From the NCBI GenBank assembly GCA_003669585.1, contig QWOQ01000011.1, forward strand, positions 62,001 to 126,000: 64,000 nt of DNA, in the 5' to 3' direction. Made by a program: the position numbers and the translations under genes. The DNA is from Planctomycetota bacterium (GTDB taxonomy: Bacteria > Planctomycetota > Planctomycetia > Pirellulales > UBA1268). The notes below the pieces were generated by a model. It had not been told where the DNA came from. It ran no database searches and saw only the letters and a list, made by a program, of their open reading frames with translations. Below, one piece after another: positions 49,442-59,737 of the stretch. Every line of letters begins with the position of its first letter. Positions within the stretch are counted from its first letter, which is position 1.

Positions 49442-49643
49442 TCCATCAGAAGTGTTCGTCGGATTGTTCACAAGAAAAAAAGATTGCAACCCCGCCGTCT
49501 CGTTCGAACATTGTCTTGTACGAGTCTATCTTCAGAGCTTTGGGAAATCATTCGAGAGAAAAAATAAAAACCGCATTGTCCACATAAAAAAGCGTTAAGG
49601 CATCAATGAAGAAAGGCAATGATTTTTTGTAAACATGCTTTCA

Positions 49644-51716
49644 TTAACGCAATCGCATACCGGGAGTTGCCCCGGTATCGGGCGAGAGAAGATAGACCCC
49701 GGGGCCTCCTGCTCCACTGGCTGCCACGACCATGCCCTCGCTCATACCAAATCGCATCTGTCTCGGCGCAAGATTGGCTACAACAATGACAAGCCGTCCG
49801 ATGAGACTTTCCGGAGCATGAAAACCCTTGATTCCGGCAAACACGGTACGCGTTGCATCACCCCCAAGCGAGACGGTTAATTTCAGAAGTTTTTTGGCTT
49901 CCGGAACCTCCTCGGCAGAAACAATTCGTGCGACTCGAAGATCGACTTTTGAAAAATCATCAATCGAGCATTCAGCAGCGAGTGGTTCGGCGGCAAGTGA
50001 TTCACCGGAGTCAATCGATTGGTCACTCTTCTCAGCGAGTATCGGATCATTCATATCTAGTTCCTGTATCTGTTTTGTTTGTGCCACCATCGCTTCAACG
50101 TCTTGCTCTTCGACACGACGCATGAGCGGCTGAAAAGTTCCTACCGCAACACCCTCCATGGGATGTTGCGAATCATCCCATGACTGGATCAGACCTCCAA
50201 CAAGGACCGATGTCTGGTCGGCCAAGCTTGGTAGTACTGGTGAAAGATACACGATCAGTTGTCGATAGAGATTTATTGCCACGCTCGCAACATCGCGAAG
50301 TCGAGACGCATGCGATGCTCCACCCTTCGCGAGTTTCCACGGTTCCATGGAATCGACATAGGCATTTGCCCGATCGGCAGCAAGCATGATGATCCGCATG
50401 GCTCTTGCACAATCGCACTGTTCGTATGCTTCTGCAATGCTGGCGCCGTCGGCAGCCGCTTGTGAAAAAAGTCCTCCATCATCGGGGTACTTTTCGGAAA
50501 GCCCCGTCTGTTCAAGCCATCTCGCCGTGCGGCTGGCAAGGTTCACCACCTTGCCAACGAGATCAGAATTGACCTTCGCAACAAATTCATCGAGGTTGAG
50601 ATCAATGTCATCGATGCCGCCAGAAAGTTTTGATGCATAGAAGTAGCGCAGCATTCCTGGGTCTAGATGATCAAGATAACTGCGAGCCATGATGAAGGTG
50701 CCACGACTTTTTGACATTTTCTGACCGTTGACTGTGAGAAAACCATGAATTCGAACCTTGGTTGGAAGTGAGAGTCCGGCCGCGTGCAGCATTGCGGGCC
50801 AAAAGAGAGTATGAAAATAGATGATGTCCTTGCCGATAAAATGGTGGATCTCTGCTGTTGCGTCCCGCCACCAGGAATCGAGCGATTCTGCATGCGTATC
50901 GCACCACTCAGAAGTGGCCGCGATATAGCCGATGGGCGCATCAAACCAGACATACCAATAGTGTCCCGGAGCATCTGGAATCTCAAATCCAAAGTACGGG
51001 GCGGGTCGGGATAGATCCCAGTCACGCAGAGGATCGCAGAGAAAATTGCCCAGTAAATATCTGGCAACCTCTCGCGGAATGACGCCAGAGGACTGCGTCC
51101 AGTTTTCAAGAAAAGCATGCAAGGATTCAAGTTTTAGAAAGAGATGCTCAGCAGATCGTTCGACAGGAGTCGCACCAGAGAGCGTACTTTTTGGATTGAG
51201 CAAGTCGGTTGGAGTGTAGGTCGCGCCGCATTGCTCACAAGTGTCACCGTATTGATCAGATGCGCTGCACTTGGGGCACGTTCCTCGTACGAATCTGTCA
51301 GCCAAGAAAACTCCTGCTACCGGATCGTACAACTGTCGAACTTCTCGAGAAGTGATCAATTCGGCGGTTCGCAGAGCCGTCCACAGTTCCGAGCAAAGTC
51401 GTCGATTCGTGGGACTATCGGTGCTGCTGTAATGATCGAAATCGATCTGGAACCCTTGAAAGTCGTTCAGATGTGATTGTCGCATCGATGCGATCAAATC
51501 CTGTTCGGTTCGATTCTCTGCCCTTGCACGAATCATGATTGCCGTTCCGTGCGTGTCATCGGCGCACAGGTAAATGGCGTGGTGCCCTCGCAGTTTCTGG
51601 AATCGCACAAAGATATCGGTCTGGATGTACTCGACTAAGTGACCAAGATGAATTTGTCCATTCGCGTAGGGCAGCGCAGAAGTGACAAGAATACGACGGC
51701 GAGGTGACATGGGCAT
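49644..51716 (-). CDS. metG: methionyl-tRNA synthetase
   Basis: A 690-residue class I synthetase. [20 protein letters not shown] holds the HIGH-type signature (HLGH), a zinc-binding knuckle is [18 protein letters not shown], and KMSKSRGTF is the KMSKS motif. The C-terminal domain after about residue 580 ([39 protein letters not shown]) is the EMAP/Trbp111 tRNA-binding module. Start at MPMSPRRR; the upstream reading to 51806 does not belong to the family. Confidence 0.96.
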   Translation of the reverse strand: MPMSPRRRILVTSALPYANGQIHLGHLVEYIQTDIFVRFQKLRGHHAIYLCADDTHGTAIMIRARAENRTEQDLIASMRQSHLNDFQGFQIDFDHYSSTDSPTNRRLCSELWTALRTAELITSREVRQLYDPVAGVFLADRFVRGTCPKCSASDQYGDTCEQCGATYTPTDLLNPKSTLSGATPVERSAEHLFLKLESLHAFLENWTQSSGVIPREVARYLLGNFLCDPLRDWDLSRPAPYFGFEIPDAPGHYWYVWFDAPIGYIAATSEWCDTHAESLDSWWRDATAEIHHFIGKDIIYFHTLFWPAMLHAAGLSLPTKVRIHGFLTVNGQKMSKSRGTFIMARSYLDHLDPGMLRYFYASKLSGGIDDIDLNLDEFVAKVNSDLVGKVVNLASRTARWLEQTGLSEKYPDDGGLFSQAAADGASIAEAYEQCDCARAMRIIMLAADRANAYVDSMEPWKLAKGGASHASRLRDVASVAINLYRQLIVYLSPVLPSLADQTSVLVGGLIQSWDDSQHPMEGVAVGTFQPLMRRVEEQDVEAMVAQTKQIQELDMNDPILAEKSDQSIDSGESLAAEPLAAECSIDDFSKVDLRVARIVSAEEVPEAKKLLKLTVSLGGDATRTVFAGIKGFHAPESLIGRLVIVVANLAPRQMRFGMSEGMVVAASGAGGPGVYLLSPDTGATPGMRLR

Positions 51717-52176
51717 AAAGCACTCGTGGATGGCGCGGAAGAAAACGTAAAATAGAGTCTCTGAGTTCTTTGATACAAAGCGCACAGTGTAGTTGTCTTT
51801 GCTCAAACAGGCGACTGGCGCAAATCAGTGGAACTAGAGAAAGGTTGATCGAATATTTTTATGACGCAGAAAAGTGATCTTGTCGCAATCAACATCCCTC
51901 GCCACTATCCCGCCTGTTCGAGACCAGCGATTGCACCGGCGAAACAACGAATTGCTCCCAGCGATTCGTCGCCGAAACCCTGATTGTGCCTCGAGGGGCC
52001 ACAATCAGACACAACTCGTCCCATCGCAATCGTTGATACAAAACCACGCAACCCAACCACGCACCGCCATACCGCGGCTTCGTGTCAAGCAGATCGTTCT
52101 CGCATCACGCGGACACGATCAAGGCTTGTCACAGCCGCAGTCACGAAAAAAACAGTTTGTGGAGGATAGAGTTTTG
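51717..52176. other. 460 bp divergent intergenic region
   Basis: Lies between metG and the thioredoxin-protease gene. The protease frame is open back to 51874 but that part is basic, low in hydrophobic residues and precedes a signal peptide, so it is probably untranslated. No clear hairpin or repeat seen. Confidence 0.45.
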
Positions 52177-53904
52177 ATGCTGTGTAAGCGATTCTTGGCC
52201 GGGGCGACCCTGCTTGCCATCATGTTTTGTGTATCTCCTGAAGTAGGTGCTTCCGGAGCCAACTCGAAGCGGCCGGGCGATGTTGTGCTGCTTGATTGTG
52301 GCGCGACGTGGTGCGGTCCCTGTCGTTCTATGGCTCCGATTGTCAATGAAGTGGCAGGGCTTGGATGGACCATCCGTCATGTCGATGTCGATCAGGAAAA
52401 AGAAGTGGTTCGCCGGTTTTCGATTACAGGCATTCCCTGCTATATCGTGCTTGTCGAAGGGCAGGAAGTTGGCCGAATCACGGGAGCAACCACACGAGTG
52501 GAATTGGAAACACTTTTGACTCGTTCCTCACAGACTCCCTCAAGCATTGCCAGTCTTCCGGCCCTTGTGTCCCCGGCTTCTTTGCCGAACTCGCGGGCAA
52601 TTCCAGGTATTCCATTTCCAGCGACAACCACCACTGAAACACTCGCAATAGAATCGGTCGATCAATCAACTCGTCGAACAGTTGAACCGATGCTTCCAAA
52701 CGCGATTGCTCCTTCATCCAGAACAATTCCGATGCCGGTCGCACATCAAGCTGCCCCAGTTTCGAAATCTATTTCTGACAAGGTCGATCGAGAACGGGTG
52801 AACGCTGCGCCTGGCCATTCAAATACAACAGCGTCGAATCCCGAATCAGAGTCAGAGTTACAAGCAAAAGCGCAACTTGAACAGAAACTTCTTCGTGCAA
52901 CAGCACGTCTGCGAGTTGAAGACGGACAGGGAGTGTCATGGGGAACTGGTACGGTTGTTGATTGTCGACAGGGTGAGGCACTAGTGCTGACGTGCGGACA
53001 TATCTTTCGTGATTCACAGGGAAAGGGCCGTATTGAAATAGATCTTTTTGGTCCAGGAAGTCCCCGCGGCCTTGCTGGGCAGGTAGTGTCTTGGGATCTC
53101 AAGCGGGATCTCGCACTGGTGAGCGTATTTACCGATCACCAGATTGTTCCAATGCGAATCGGAGCTGCCGGTCGGGAGACAACTCCTGGTGAACAGGTAG
53201 TCACAGTTGGATGCAACGGAGGTTCGGATCCGACTGCACACTTCAGTCGGATTACTGCCGTCGACAAGTATTTGGGGCCGGCAAATATTCAGGTTGCGGG
53301 ACAGCCCGTTCAAGGACGCAGCGGAGGCGGTCTTTTTGCACTCGATGGATCGGTGATCGGTGTGTGCAATGCTGCTGATCCAACTGACAACGAGGGGCTT
53401 TTTGCCGCCCTTTCCACGATTCACGAACAGCTTGAAGATGCGGGGCTCGCTTTCATCTATCGAAACTCTTATCCCTCAGGTTCGAGTGAAGTGGCTACCT
53501 CAATCGTGCCGAGCATGTCAGAAGAAATGCCTTCGGTATCGTTTGATCGGCGCGATAGGGCGGGGGCAGTGCCGACCGCATCAACCGGCGCAATCGAGGT
53601 CCTTTCAAGTGGAGAAAAAGCACTCCTCGATCACGTCAAGAGTCATCAAGGAAAAGCGGAAGTGATCTGTATTGTAAGACCGCATGGAGCAGCACAGGGG
53701 GCAAGCGAGGTTTTCGTTCTTCAAGGTGCCAGCAGTGAATTCCTCGATCACCTTGAACAGGTACAGCGAACACATACGCTCGAAACTGGTAACAACGCGC
53801 ACAATAAAAACAAGAATGTCGTCAGTGCACCCCATCCTTCTTCTCTACAGGAAGTCGCTCCAAATGTTGCAATTGCTCCTCCCGTAGGAACAGTCGTGCG
53901 ATAA
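52177..53904 (+). CDS. secreted thioredoxin-trypsin fusion protein
   Basis: About 575 residues starting at MLCKRFLAGATLLAIMFCVS, a signal peptide that fixes the start. Residues about 30-120 are a thioredoxin domain with TWCGPCRSMAP and the cis-Pro loop TGIPCYIVL. A Ser/Thr/Pro-rich linker of about 100 residues follows. Then a trypsin-like (S1/HtrA-type) protease: His in VLTCGHIFRDS, Asp in DLKRDLALVSV, Ser in QGRSGGGLFALDGSVIG. No PDZ domain. The combination suggests an envelope protein acting on disulphide-containing or misfolded substrates. Confidence 0.85.
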   Translation: MLCKRFLAGATLLAIMFCVSPEVGASGANSKRPGDVVLLDCGATWCGPCRSMAPIVNEVAGLGWTIRHVDVDQEKEVVRRFSITGIPCYIVLVEGQEVGRITGATTRVELETLLTRSSQTPSSIASLPALVSPASLPNSRAIPGIPFPATTTTETLAIESVDQSTRRTVEPMLPNAIAPSSRTIPMPVAHQAAPVSKSISDKVDRERVNAAPGHSNTTASNPESESELQAKAQLEQKLLRATARLRVEDGQGVSWGTGTVVDCRQGEALVLTCGHIFRDSQGKGRIEIDLFGPGSPRGLAGQVVSWDLKRDLALVSVFTDHQIVPMRIGAAGRETTPGEQVVTVGCNGGSDPTAHFSRITAVDKYLGPANIQVAGQPVQGRSGGGLFALDGSVIGVCNAADPTDNEGLFAALSTIHEQLEDAGLAFIYRNSYPSGSSEVATSIVPSMSEEMPSVSFDRRDRAGAVPTASTGAIEVLSSGEKALLDHVKSHQGKAEVICIVRPHGAAQGASEVFVLQGASSEFLDHLEQVQRTHTLETGNNAHNKNKNVVSAPHPSSLQEVAPNVAIAPPVGTVVR

Positions 53905-53965
53905 GCCCGGAGTGTCTGAACGGTTCCTGAAATGAGGATGAATTACCGAGGCAATGGCTTGAAGT

Positions 53966-54622
53966 ATGTATCAGTTTCTCGTTCGACATGCTCAGAGTTC
54001 ATCGAACTTGGAACAGCGGGTACAGGGACAACTCGATGTTCCACTGTCAGACTTCGGCCGTAGGCAAACGCTTGCATTGGCGACATGGGCTCTTCCGAGA
54101 GACATTGAAGAAGTGTGGTCGAGTCCGCTTGCTCGCGCACGACATACAGCAGAAGCAATTGCCATTGCAATTGGTCGAAAGGTAAATATCGACGAACGCC
54201 TGAAAGAACTCGACGCAGGAATTTTTCAGGGGCATTTGTGGTGCGAACTTGAAAAAACAAAGCCCGAAGAAGTAGCCGCATGGCGAAGCGGAGACCCTTC
54301 GTACGCCATGCCTGGTGGGGAATCAAGAAATCAATTGGCCAGGCGCGGTTGTGAAGTGCTCAGGGAACTTGGGCAGCGACCCGCCAAGAATATTGTGGTG
54401 GTAGCACATGGAGGAATCCTGGCTGCCTCGCTCGGGAGCCTGTTTGCACGAATCAACAACACGTTGAACGCAGAAGGCATTGCGATGCCTTCACCGCTTG
54501 TGCTTCACAACGCTTCAGTGAGTTTGCTTGAGTGGCCTGGTCCGCGACTTGCAATCTTGAACAATATTGAACATCTTCACTCAGAGGGAGTTGCGAGTAT
54601 TGATCAATCAGGATTGCTCTAA
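53966..54622 (+). CDS. histidine phosphatase family protein
   Basis: A 218-residue phosphoglycerate-mutase-like phosphatase. The catalytic loop is LVRHAQSSSN, with RHA in place of the usual RHG; WSSPLARARHTAEAI and KELDAGIFQGHLW follow the family, and the second His is in VVVAHGGILAA. Substrate unknown; candidates include alpha-ribazole phosphate and sugar phosphates. Convergent with the next gene. Confidence 0.9.
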   Translation: MYQFLVRHAQSSSNLEQRVQGQLDVPLSDFGRRQTLALATWALPRDIEEVWSSPLARARHTAEAIAIAIGRKVNIDERLKELDAGIFQGHLWCELEKTKPEEVAAWRSGDPSYAMPGGESRNQLARRGCEVLRELGQRPAKNIVVVAHGGILAASLGSLFARINNTLNAEGIAMPSPLVLHNASVSLLEWPGPRLAILNNIEHLHSEGVASIDQSGLL

Positions 54623-54670
54623 GCAATATCAGCCAAATCAATTCTTCAGCGTGTGAATGTGATTAAACAA

Positions 54671-57600
54671 TCAATGATTGAAGAGAAAAGCCGGACTGTT
54701 CACAAGCGCCCAAACAAGATCTTGCGCATCCTGAAGCCTTGCTCGCGAACGTGTTGCTTCGTGATCTGCCAGCGCCTTCGTTGCAGCAAGAATTTCAGGA
54801 TCGTTTGACCGAATAAAATCAGCGAGGGTCTTTATCTGATCTGCCGTACGATCTCCTGCAGGCACCGCCAAGGCCCCGGCCACCGCCTCAGGAAGTGGCG
54901 TGCGTTCTAGCGGCCGTACGTCGGTCGTGACAAAGAGTTGAAATCGGCCCAAGGCGTGAGTGCCATCCGAAAACTGCTGGTCAATAACGATGGCAAACGG
55001 AGAATTTTGGGGAATGCCCTCTTTCTCCACAAGTTCAAACGTGGCGGTGTGATTTTTTCCAACGCCCCCCATCACGGCCCATCCCGTCGTAATGTTGTCG
55101 TCAATGGCTCCAGCAATAGCCCATCCTTGTTGATCAAAATCAGATTTCGCATGCGTCAGCGAAAGATTTTTTGGAGGCACGGCCGAATTGGTACTGATGA
55201 GATTGAGCGCGAATGTGTTTATCACAAAATTTCCATTCATGGCCCGGCCAGGACCACCCGCCGGCAGACTTGGGTCAGCCAGAACATCGAGTCGTATTCC
55301 GGTGACAAGTCCAACGGCCGATGCGGCTTGAAGTGAATACGTATCCTTTTCAAGTTTTCCATGCACGGACACGATCCCTTCCGGAGAAATGGTGCTTTCA
55401 GCACCCGCTTTTGAAGTGAAAGCAGTTGGAATAATCGCCGTCCACTGCGTGGGACCGCGTGGACGGTTCTGAAGTTCTAGGAGAAGTTCTGGAATTCTCG
55501 CTTGAGTTTTTTCAAATGCCGCGCTGATTTTTTCTCGATCAGCCTCCCATCCACCAAAGACACCCGAGGCCGCAGTTTTTTCGCCGGAGGTCGCTGGTCT
55601 TGATAAAACTCTCACAAAAAGATCGTCGATGAGTAAAGCATCATCAGGCTGAACCGAAACAATGCGGGCAATCTCGTTGGATGGCTGCGCGATGGCATCA
55701 GCAACGGTGGGACCATTCACAAGGCTGAGTGCCTGCCCCAACATGACTCCCCCAACCCGTTCACACTCGCAGGAACTTTCGCGAGGAGGTCTTCCAAAGA
55801 GATCAAGAAAGCCGTCTGGAGTTGCAATTTTTGTGTCGCGTTGCTGAGCCGCACGAGAACCCGACGGCATTCCAGGAAGACTTCGCGTGGCTCCCGTCAC
55901 ATCATAAACCGTGTCGAAAAGAACCTCAGCAGGAAGTCGTCTCGGAATTGCATGGGAATAGTTAACCAGATCATCTTCGTTCCATTGGTTTGTTGCCACG
56001 GATAATTGATAGGTACGGCTTGAGCAAATAAGTCGAAGTGCATGCCGAACATCAAAACCACTTGCAATAAACTGGGATGAAAGAAAGTCGAGCAATTCAG
56101 GATTCGTGGCAGGATTTCCGGCACGAATATCGTCGATGGGTTCAATGATCCCCACGCCGTTTAAATAGCTCCAGAGTCGATTGGCATAGCTTCTGGCGAA
56201 GTATTGGTTCGAAGATGACGTTGCCCAATGTGCAAATTGACGACGCAGCGGATCTGTAGTGGGAGCATGATCGTCATGCTGATAAGGAAACGTTGGAGAC
56301 ACCACCAAACCGGTGTCAGGATGTTTTACGACACCAGATGTGGTGTCAAAAATACTCTCTACAAGAGGCGTTGCCCCTTCCACCGCATCGCCACCAATTT
56401 TCTGACCCATGGCGTCGGGGTGTTCCTTGCGGCCGATCTGAGCAAAGTAACCGGCAAGACTCCAGTGCTGCTGTTGCGTCCATCGTTCGAATGGATGATC
56501 GTGACATTTGTTGCAGCTGAAACGAACAGCCAAGAATAGTTGTGTTGTATTCTCCATGGCCAAATCTGGCTGGCGAAGAATCTTATGGTAGGACGCTGGA
56601 GGATTTTCGAGTGTCGAGCCACTGGCCGTGAGTACTTCATACGCAAAACGGTTGTACGGCATGTTGGTTGCAACCGCCTGTCGGATCCACTCTCTCATCG
56701 CCCACGCTCCTTCCTCGCCGAGATACTTGCTGTTGACTTGCAGCAAATCGGCCCATTTGTTTGTCCAATGTTCAACAAAACCAACGGAACCAATGAGCCT
56801 GTCGATAACTTCATTGCGCTTGATTTGCGTGTCACGATTATCAGCGAGAAAGGTTCGAACTTCGACAGGGGTGGGAGGGAGACCAACCAGATCAAGATGG
56901 ATGCGGCGCAGAAATTCTGCGTCACTGCACAGAACGCCGGGAAGTGTTTTGACTCGCTGGAGTTTGGCATCGACAAGTCGATCGATCTCATTGAAAACCG
57001 GTGGCGTTCCAGCCCACTCAAAGCCGGTGCGATCACCCATGATTGTCAATGTTGTTGCGGCATAGGCACCTTCATAACGCACAAGCACCGCAGACTCTCC
57101 ACGCCGCAATGCTTTTACAACGCCCTTTGGATCGGCGGATGCGGTTTCAATGTTTCCACTCTCGATAAACGCTTCGCGAGTAACATCACGCGTTAAACCA
57201 TCGCTGTATTGAGCGATAACAACAAACTGCTGCGACATTCCTGGTAAGAGGATCGTTGGATTTTGTGGGGTAATAGAGATGGAGGAGACCCGCACCGCGT
57301 TCGCTTCAAGACGGGCGCCTCGATCGATCCACGTTCGGAGAATCTCGTAATAAGGCTCACCTGGTTTCGTGAGCATGCCACCGACATGCGGCACGGCACC
57401 TGTCGGTTTCAACAGCATCAGACTCTGCTGGGGATCCGCGCGATTGATCCTGCGCGAACCGAGATCATCCGCGAGTGCACGGTGATCGTAAGCAGCATCA
57501 TAGCCACGCAATGAGAGCTTGAATCCGTTTTTACCCTGTGCCGAACCGTGACACGTGCCCTGGTTGCATCCCATCTTTGCCAGTACCGGTTGAACATCTC

Positions 57601-58063
57601 GAATAAAATCAGCAGGTGTTTCCGTAGATGGGAAGGCGACGTTCACCGTCACGCGAGTTTCGGCGGAACCGAGACGAAAAATGAGCATTCCGTCACCAGC
57701 AGTTTTTGGTTCAATGCGAAGTTCGGAGTTGATTTTTACTATCGCGATGGAAGAGGACGGGTCGAGTGAAACCATTCGAGTAGCGTCCAGCGTTCGCCCG
57801 TCAGACAGTATGCCTGTGACCAGAATTTGAGTCGATGCAAATGGGCTCGAAAACACAACGGTGTCGGGCGACACCCGTAGCGACTCAATCGTCATTCCAT
57901 CAGGAAGCTGTTCGGTCTGCGCAAGAGAAACCTCTGCACGGATGCTGAGAAGTACGACGCAAAAGGCTACGGCGTGCATGAAGTGCAGCGGGTCTTTTGA
58001 ACGAATTCGTTGTGGTAAAAGTTTAAGGAATGCCCGAAAACAATATGAAGAACTACAAAACAT
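54671..58063 (-). CDS. DUF1549/DUF1553 planctomycete surface protein
   Basis: About 1130 residues, exported. The start at MFCSSSYCFRAF is preceded by AAAGGA. Order: signal region; Ig-like part (VSPDTVVFSSPFASTQILVT); PSCyt-type motif KMGCNQGTCHGSAQGKNGFK; Big_2-like domain (SITPQNPTILLPGMSQQFVV); DUF1549 (FLRRIHLDLVGLPPTP, SCNKCHDHPFERWTQQQHWS); DUF1553 (YFARSYANRLWSYLNGVGII, RTYQLS). Between the DUF1553 blocks sits the discoidin-like part with DVLADPSLPAGGPGRAMNGN, shared with the protein at 35906. Operon with the upstream WD40 gene, 30 bp away. Confidence 0.9.
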   Translation of the reverse strand: MFCSSSYCFRAFLKLLPQRIRSKDPLHFMHAVAFCVVLLSIRAEVSLAQTEQLPDGMTIESLRVSPDTVVFSSPFASTQILVTGILSDGRTLDATRMVSLDPSSSIAIVKINSELRIEPKTAGDGMLIFRLGSAETRVTVNVAFPSTETPADFIRDVQPVLAKMGCNQGTCHGSAQGKNGFKLSLRGYDAAYDHRALADDLGSRRINRADPQQSLMLLKPTGAVPHVGGMLTKPGEPYYEILRTWIDRGARLEANAVRVSSISITPQNPTILLPGMSQQFVVIAQYSDGLTRDVTREAFIESGNIETASADPKGVVKALRRGESAVLVRYEGAYAATTLTIMGDRTGFEWAGTPPVFNEIDRLVDAKLQRVKTLPGVLCSDAEFLRRIHLDLVGLPPTPVEVRTFLADNRDTQIKRNEVIDRLIGSVGFVEHWTNKWADLLQVNSKYLGEEGAWAMREWIRQAVATNMPYNRFAYEVLTASGSTLENPPASYHKILRQPDLAMENTTQLFLAVRFSCNKCHDHPFERWTQQQHWSLAGYFAQIGRKEHPDAMGQKIGGDAVEGATPLVESIFDTTSGVVKHPDTGLVVSPTFPYQHDDHAPTTDPLRRQFAHWATSSSNQYFARSYANRLWSYLNGVGIIEPIDDIRAGNPATNPELLDFLSSQFIASGFDVRHALRLICSSRTYQLSVATNQWNEDDLVNYSHAIPRRLPAEVLFDTVYDVTGATRSLPGMPSGSRAAQQRDTKIATPDGFLDLFGRPPRESSCECERVGGVMLGQALSLVNGPTVADAIAQPSNEIARIVSVQPDDALLIDDLFVRVLSRPATSGEKTAASGVFGGWEADREKISAAFEKTQARIPELLLELQNRPRGPTQWTAIIPTAFTSKAGAESTISPEGIVSVHGKLEKDTYSLQAASAVGLVTGIRLDVLADPSLPAGGPGRAMNGNFVINTFALNLISTNSAVPPKNLSLTHAKSDFDQQGWAIAGAIDDNITTGWAVMGGVGKNHTATFELVEKEGIPQNSPFAIVIDQQFSDGTHALGRFQLFVTTDVRPLERTPLPEAVAGALAVPAGDRTADQIKTLADFIRSNDPEILAATKALADHEATRSRARLQDAQDLVWALVNSPAFLFNH

Positions 58064-58092
58064 CGTATTGATCCTTTGCAAAGGGCAGGGGA

Positions 58093-59538
58093 CTACTTTT
58101 GGTTTGTCGAAGCGGTGCGTGGTGATAATGGTACCGCCACAAAATCGCGCACCATGGTTCCATCGTTGGCGTTTAAAATCCAGATGGTTCCAGAGAGGCC
58201 TCCGACGGCAATCTGCGTGCCATCGGGGGAAAAATCAGCAGCAAAAAGGCCGCCTGTTTCCGTGTCGAATGAGATCAGTTGCTTTCCGTCTTCAGTTGCA
58301 AAAACTCGCATGTGTCCTCGGCCGTCTGCACTCGATACGGCGACAAGCTTTGATCCATCCGGGCTATATCGCACCTCGAATATCCTGCCTGGAAGAGATG
58401 GCATTGCACGAATGAGATTAAAGTCATCACCGATTTGTCGCGGCTTGTTTGCCGGTCGATGCATGAGAAAGAGCTTTGGCGTGCCGTCGGCACCACCCAC
58501 TGCTAACTCGTCTCGAGTCGGATGGCGATCAACGCTTGCAAGCCCGCCTTTGAGTGCGCCTGGTGTAATGCTCGTAATGTTGTCGACAAATCGCTGGGTT
58601 GCAACTTCGATGAGCTTCATCGAACGGTCTCGGCTCACGCTTACCAAATGACTTGAATCGGACGAGAAGGCTGTGTCGAGCACCCAGTCGTTATGCGCAC
58701 CCTGAAAAAGAACTTGCTCACCGGTTGTAGCATTGACAGCGCGAAGCGAATTGTCACCGCAGCCAAAAGCAATGCGACTGGAATCCGCCGACCAACTCGC
58801 GCCGTAAATGGTGTCGAACGTGACAGGAATTGAGAGAAACAATGTGCGATCAGCAACATTCCAGACCTGAAGTTCTCCCATCCGTGCCGGAGATCCTCCC
58901 GCCACTGCCAATCGCGAGCCATCAGGAGAGAAGCGAATCGACTCAATCCGTTCAGAGAGTCCGACGAATCGAACTGGAGGCGTGGCACCATCGGTAGGAT
59001 GCAGTAAGACTTCGTGGTATCCAGAAACAGCCAGCGTCTTGGAATCGGGCGAAAAATCAAGTGCTGTGATGGCCGGCGGGGAGTAGTAAACCGGTGGATG
59101 CTCGGAGTTGATCAGGGATGCATCGGAGACTGGCGTGTCATCGAGTGCGCCTTCCAAAATCCAGCGATGAATCAGAGAAATTTCTGGTTCCGAAAGCGAC
59201 GGCTTGTCCTTTGGCATTTCAGCGATGCCACTGGCATCGGGAGCGATCTGTTCGAGAAGCAAACTCTCCTGCGGTTTGCCAGGAACAATTGGGGATTTTC
59301 CACTTTCGCCTATGCCCAACAACCCCAGACGCGTTGTCATGACATAGCTACCGCCAGATCGTGCCGGCTGATGACACCCTTGGCACTTTGACTGAAAGAT
59401 GGGCTGAATCTCTTTCGCAAAACTCACGTTCATCGGCGCAGCGGTTTGAGCCCTGATCGCACGAGGAACAATGAAGCCGAAGAGCAAACTCAACAGCAGT
59501 TTGAAAATAAGACTGGCAGAAGAGTATTTTAAAAACAT
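58093..59538 (-). CDS. PSCyt1-WD40 protein
   Basis: A 481-residue exported protein, AGGA five bases before ATG. Signal peptide (LIFKLLLSLLFGFIVPRAIR), then a planctomycete cytochrome-C-like domain (EIQPIFQSKCQGCHQPARSG, CxxCH haem motif; MPKDKPSLSEPEISLIHRWI), then WD40 repeats (ALDFSPDSKTLAVSGYHEVL, IRFSPDGSRLAVAGG, AADFSPDGTQIAVGG). Precedes the DUF1549/DUF1553 gene in one operon, a typical planctomycete arrangement. Function unknown. Confidence 0.9.
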   Translation of the reverse strand: MFLKYSSASLIFKLLLSLLFGFIVPRAIRAQTAAPMNVSFAKEIQPIFQSKCQGCHQPARSGGSYVMTTRLGLLGIGESGKSPIVPGKPQESLLLEQIAPDASGIAEMPKDKPSLSEPEISLIHRWILEGALDDTPVSDASLINSEHPPVYYSPPAITALDFSPDSKTLAVSGYHEVLLHPTDGATPPVRFVGLSERIESIRFSPDGSRLAVAGGSPARMGELQVWNVADRTLFLSIPVTFDTIYGASWSADSSRIAFGCGDNSLRAVNATTGEQVLFQGAHNDWVLDTAFSSDSSHLVSVSRDRSMKLIEVATQRFVDNITSITPGALKGGLASVDRHPTRDELAVGGADGTPKLFLMHRPANKPRQIGDDFNLIRAMPSLPGRIFEVRYSPDGSKLVAVSSADGRGHMRVFATEDGKQLISFDTETGGLFAADFSPDGTQIAVGGLSGTIWILNANDGTMVRDFVAVPLSPRTASTNQK

Positions 59539-59737
59539 GGAGTCCTACCGAGACCAAATGATGAAAAAGGAAAAGACTTGAAGCCACTCGCTATCTTCAT
59601 TGTGAGGAAAATGGATTCACGAGAGAAATTCTAGCCCGACACACGCACAACAGCGAGTTCTTCGGTTGTACCGAAGGATTTCAGCCTAAAAACATCTTTC
59701 GTTGACCTCTTTTTGCAGAATCCGATTGAGGACTTTT

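Noticed and set aside
51874..52176. N-terminal extension of the thioredoxin-protease
   Set aside because: Basic, repetitive and placed before a clear signal peptide, which must be N-terminal to function.
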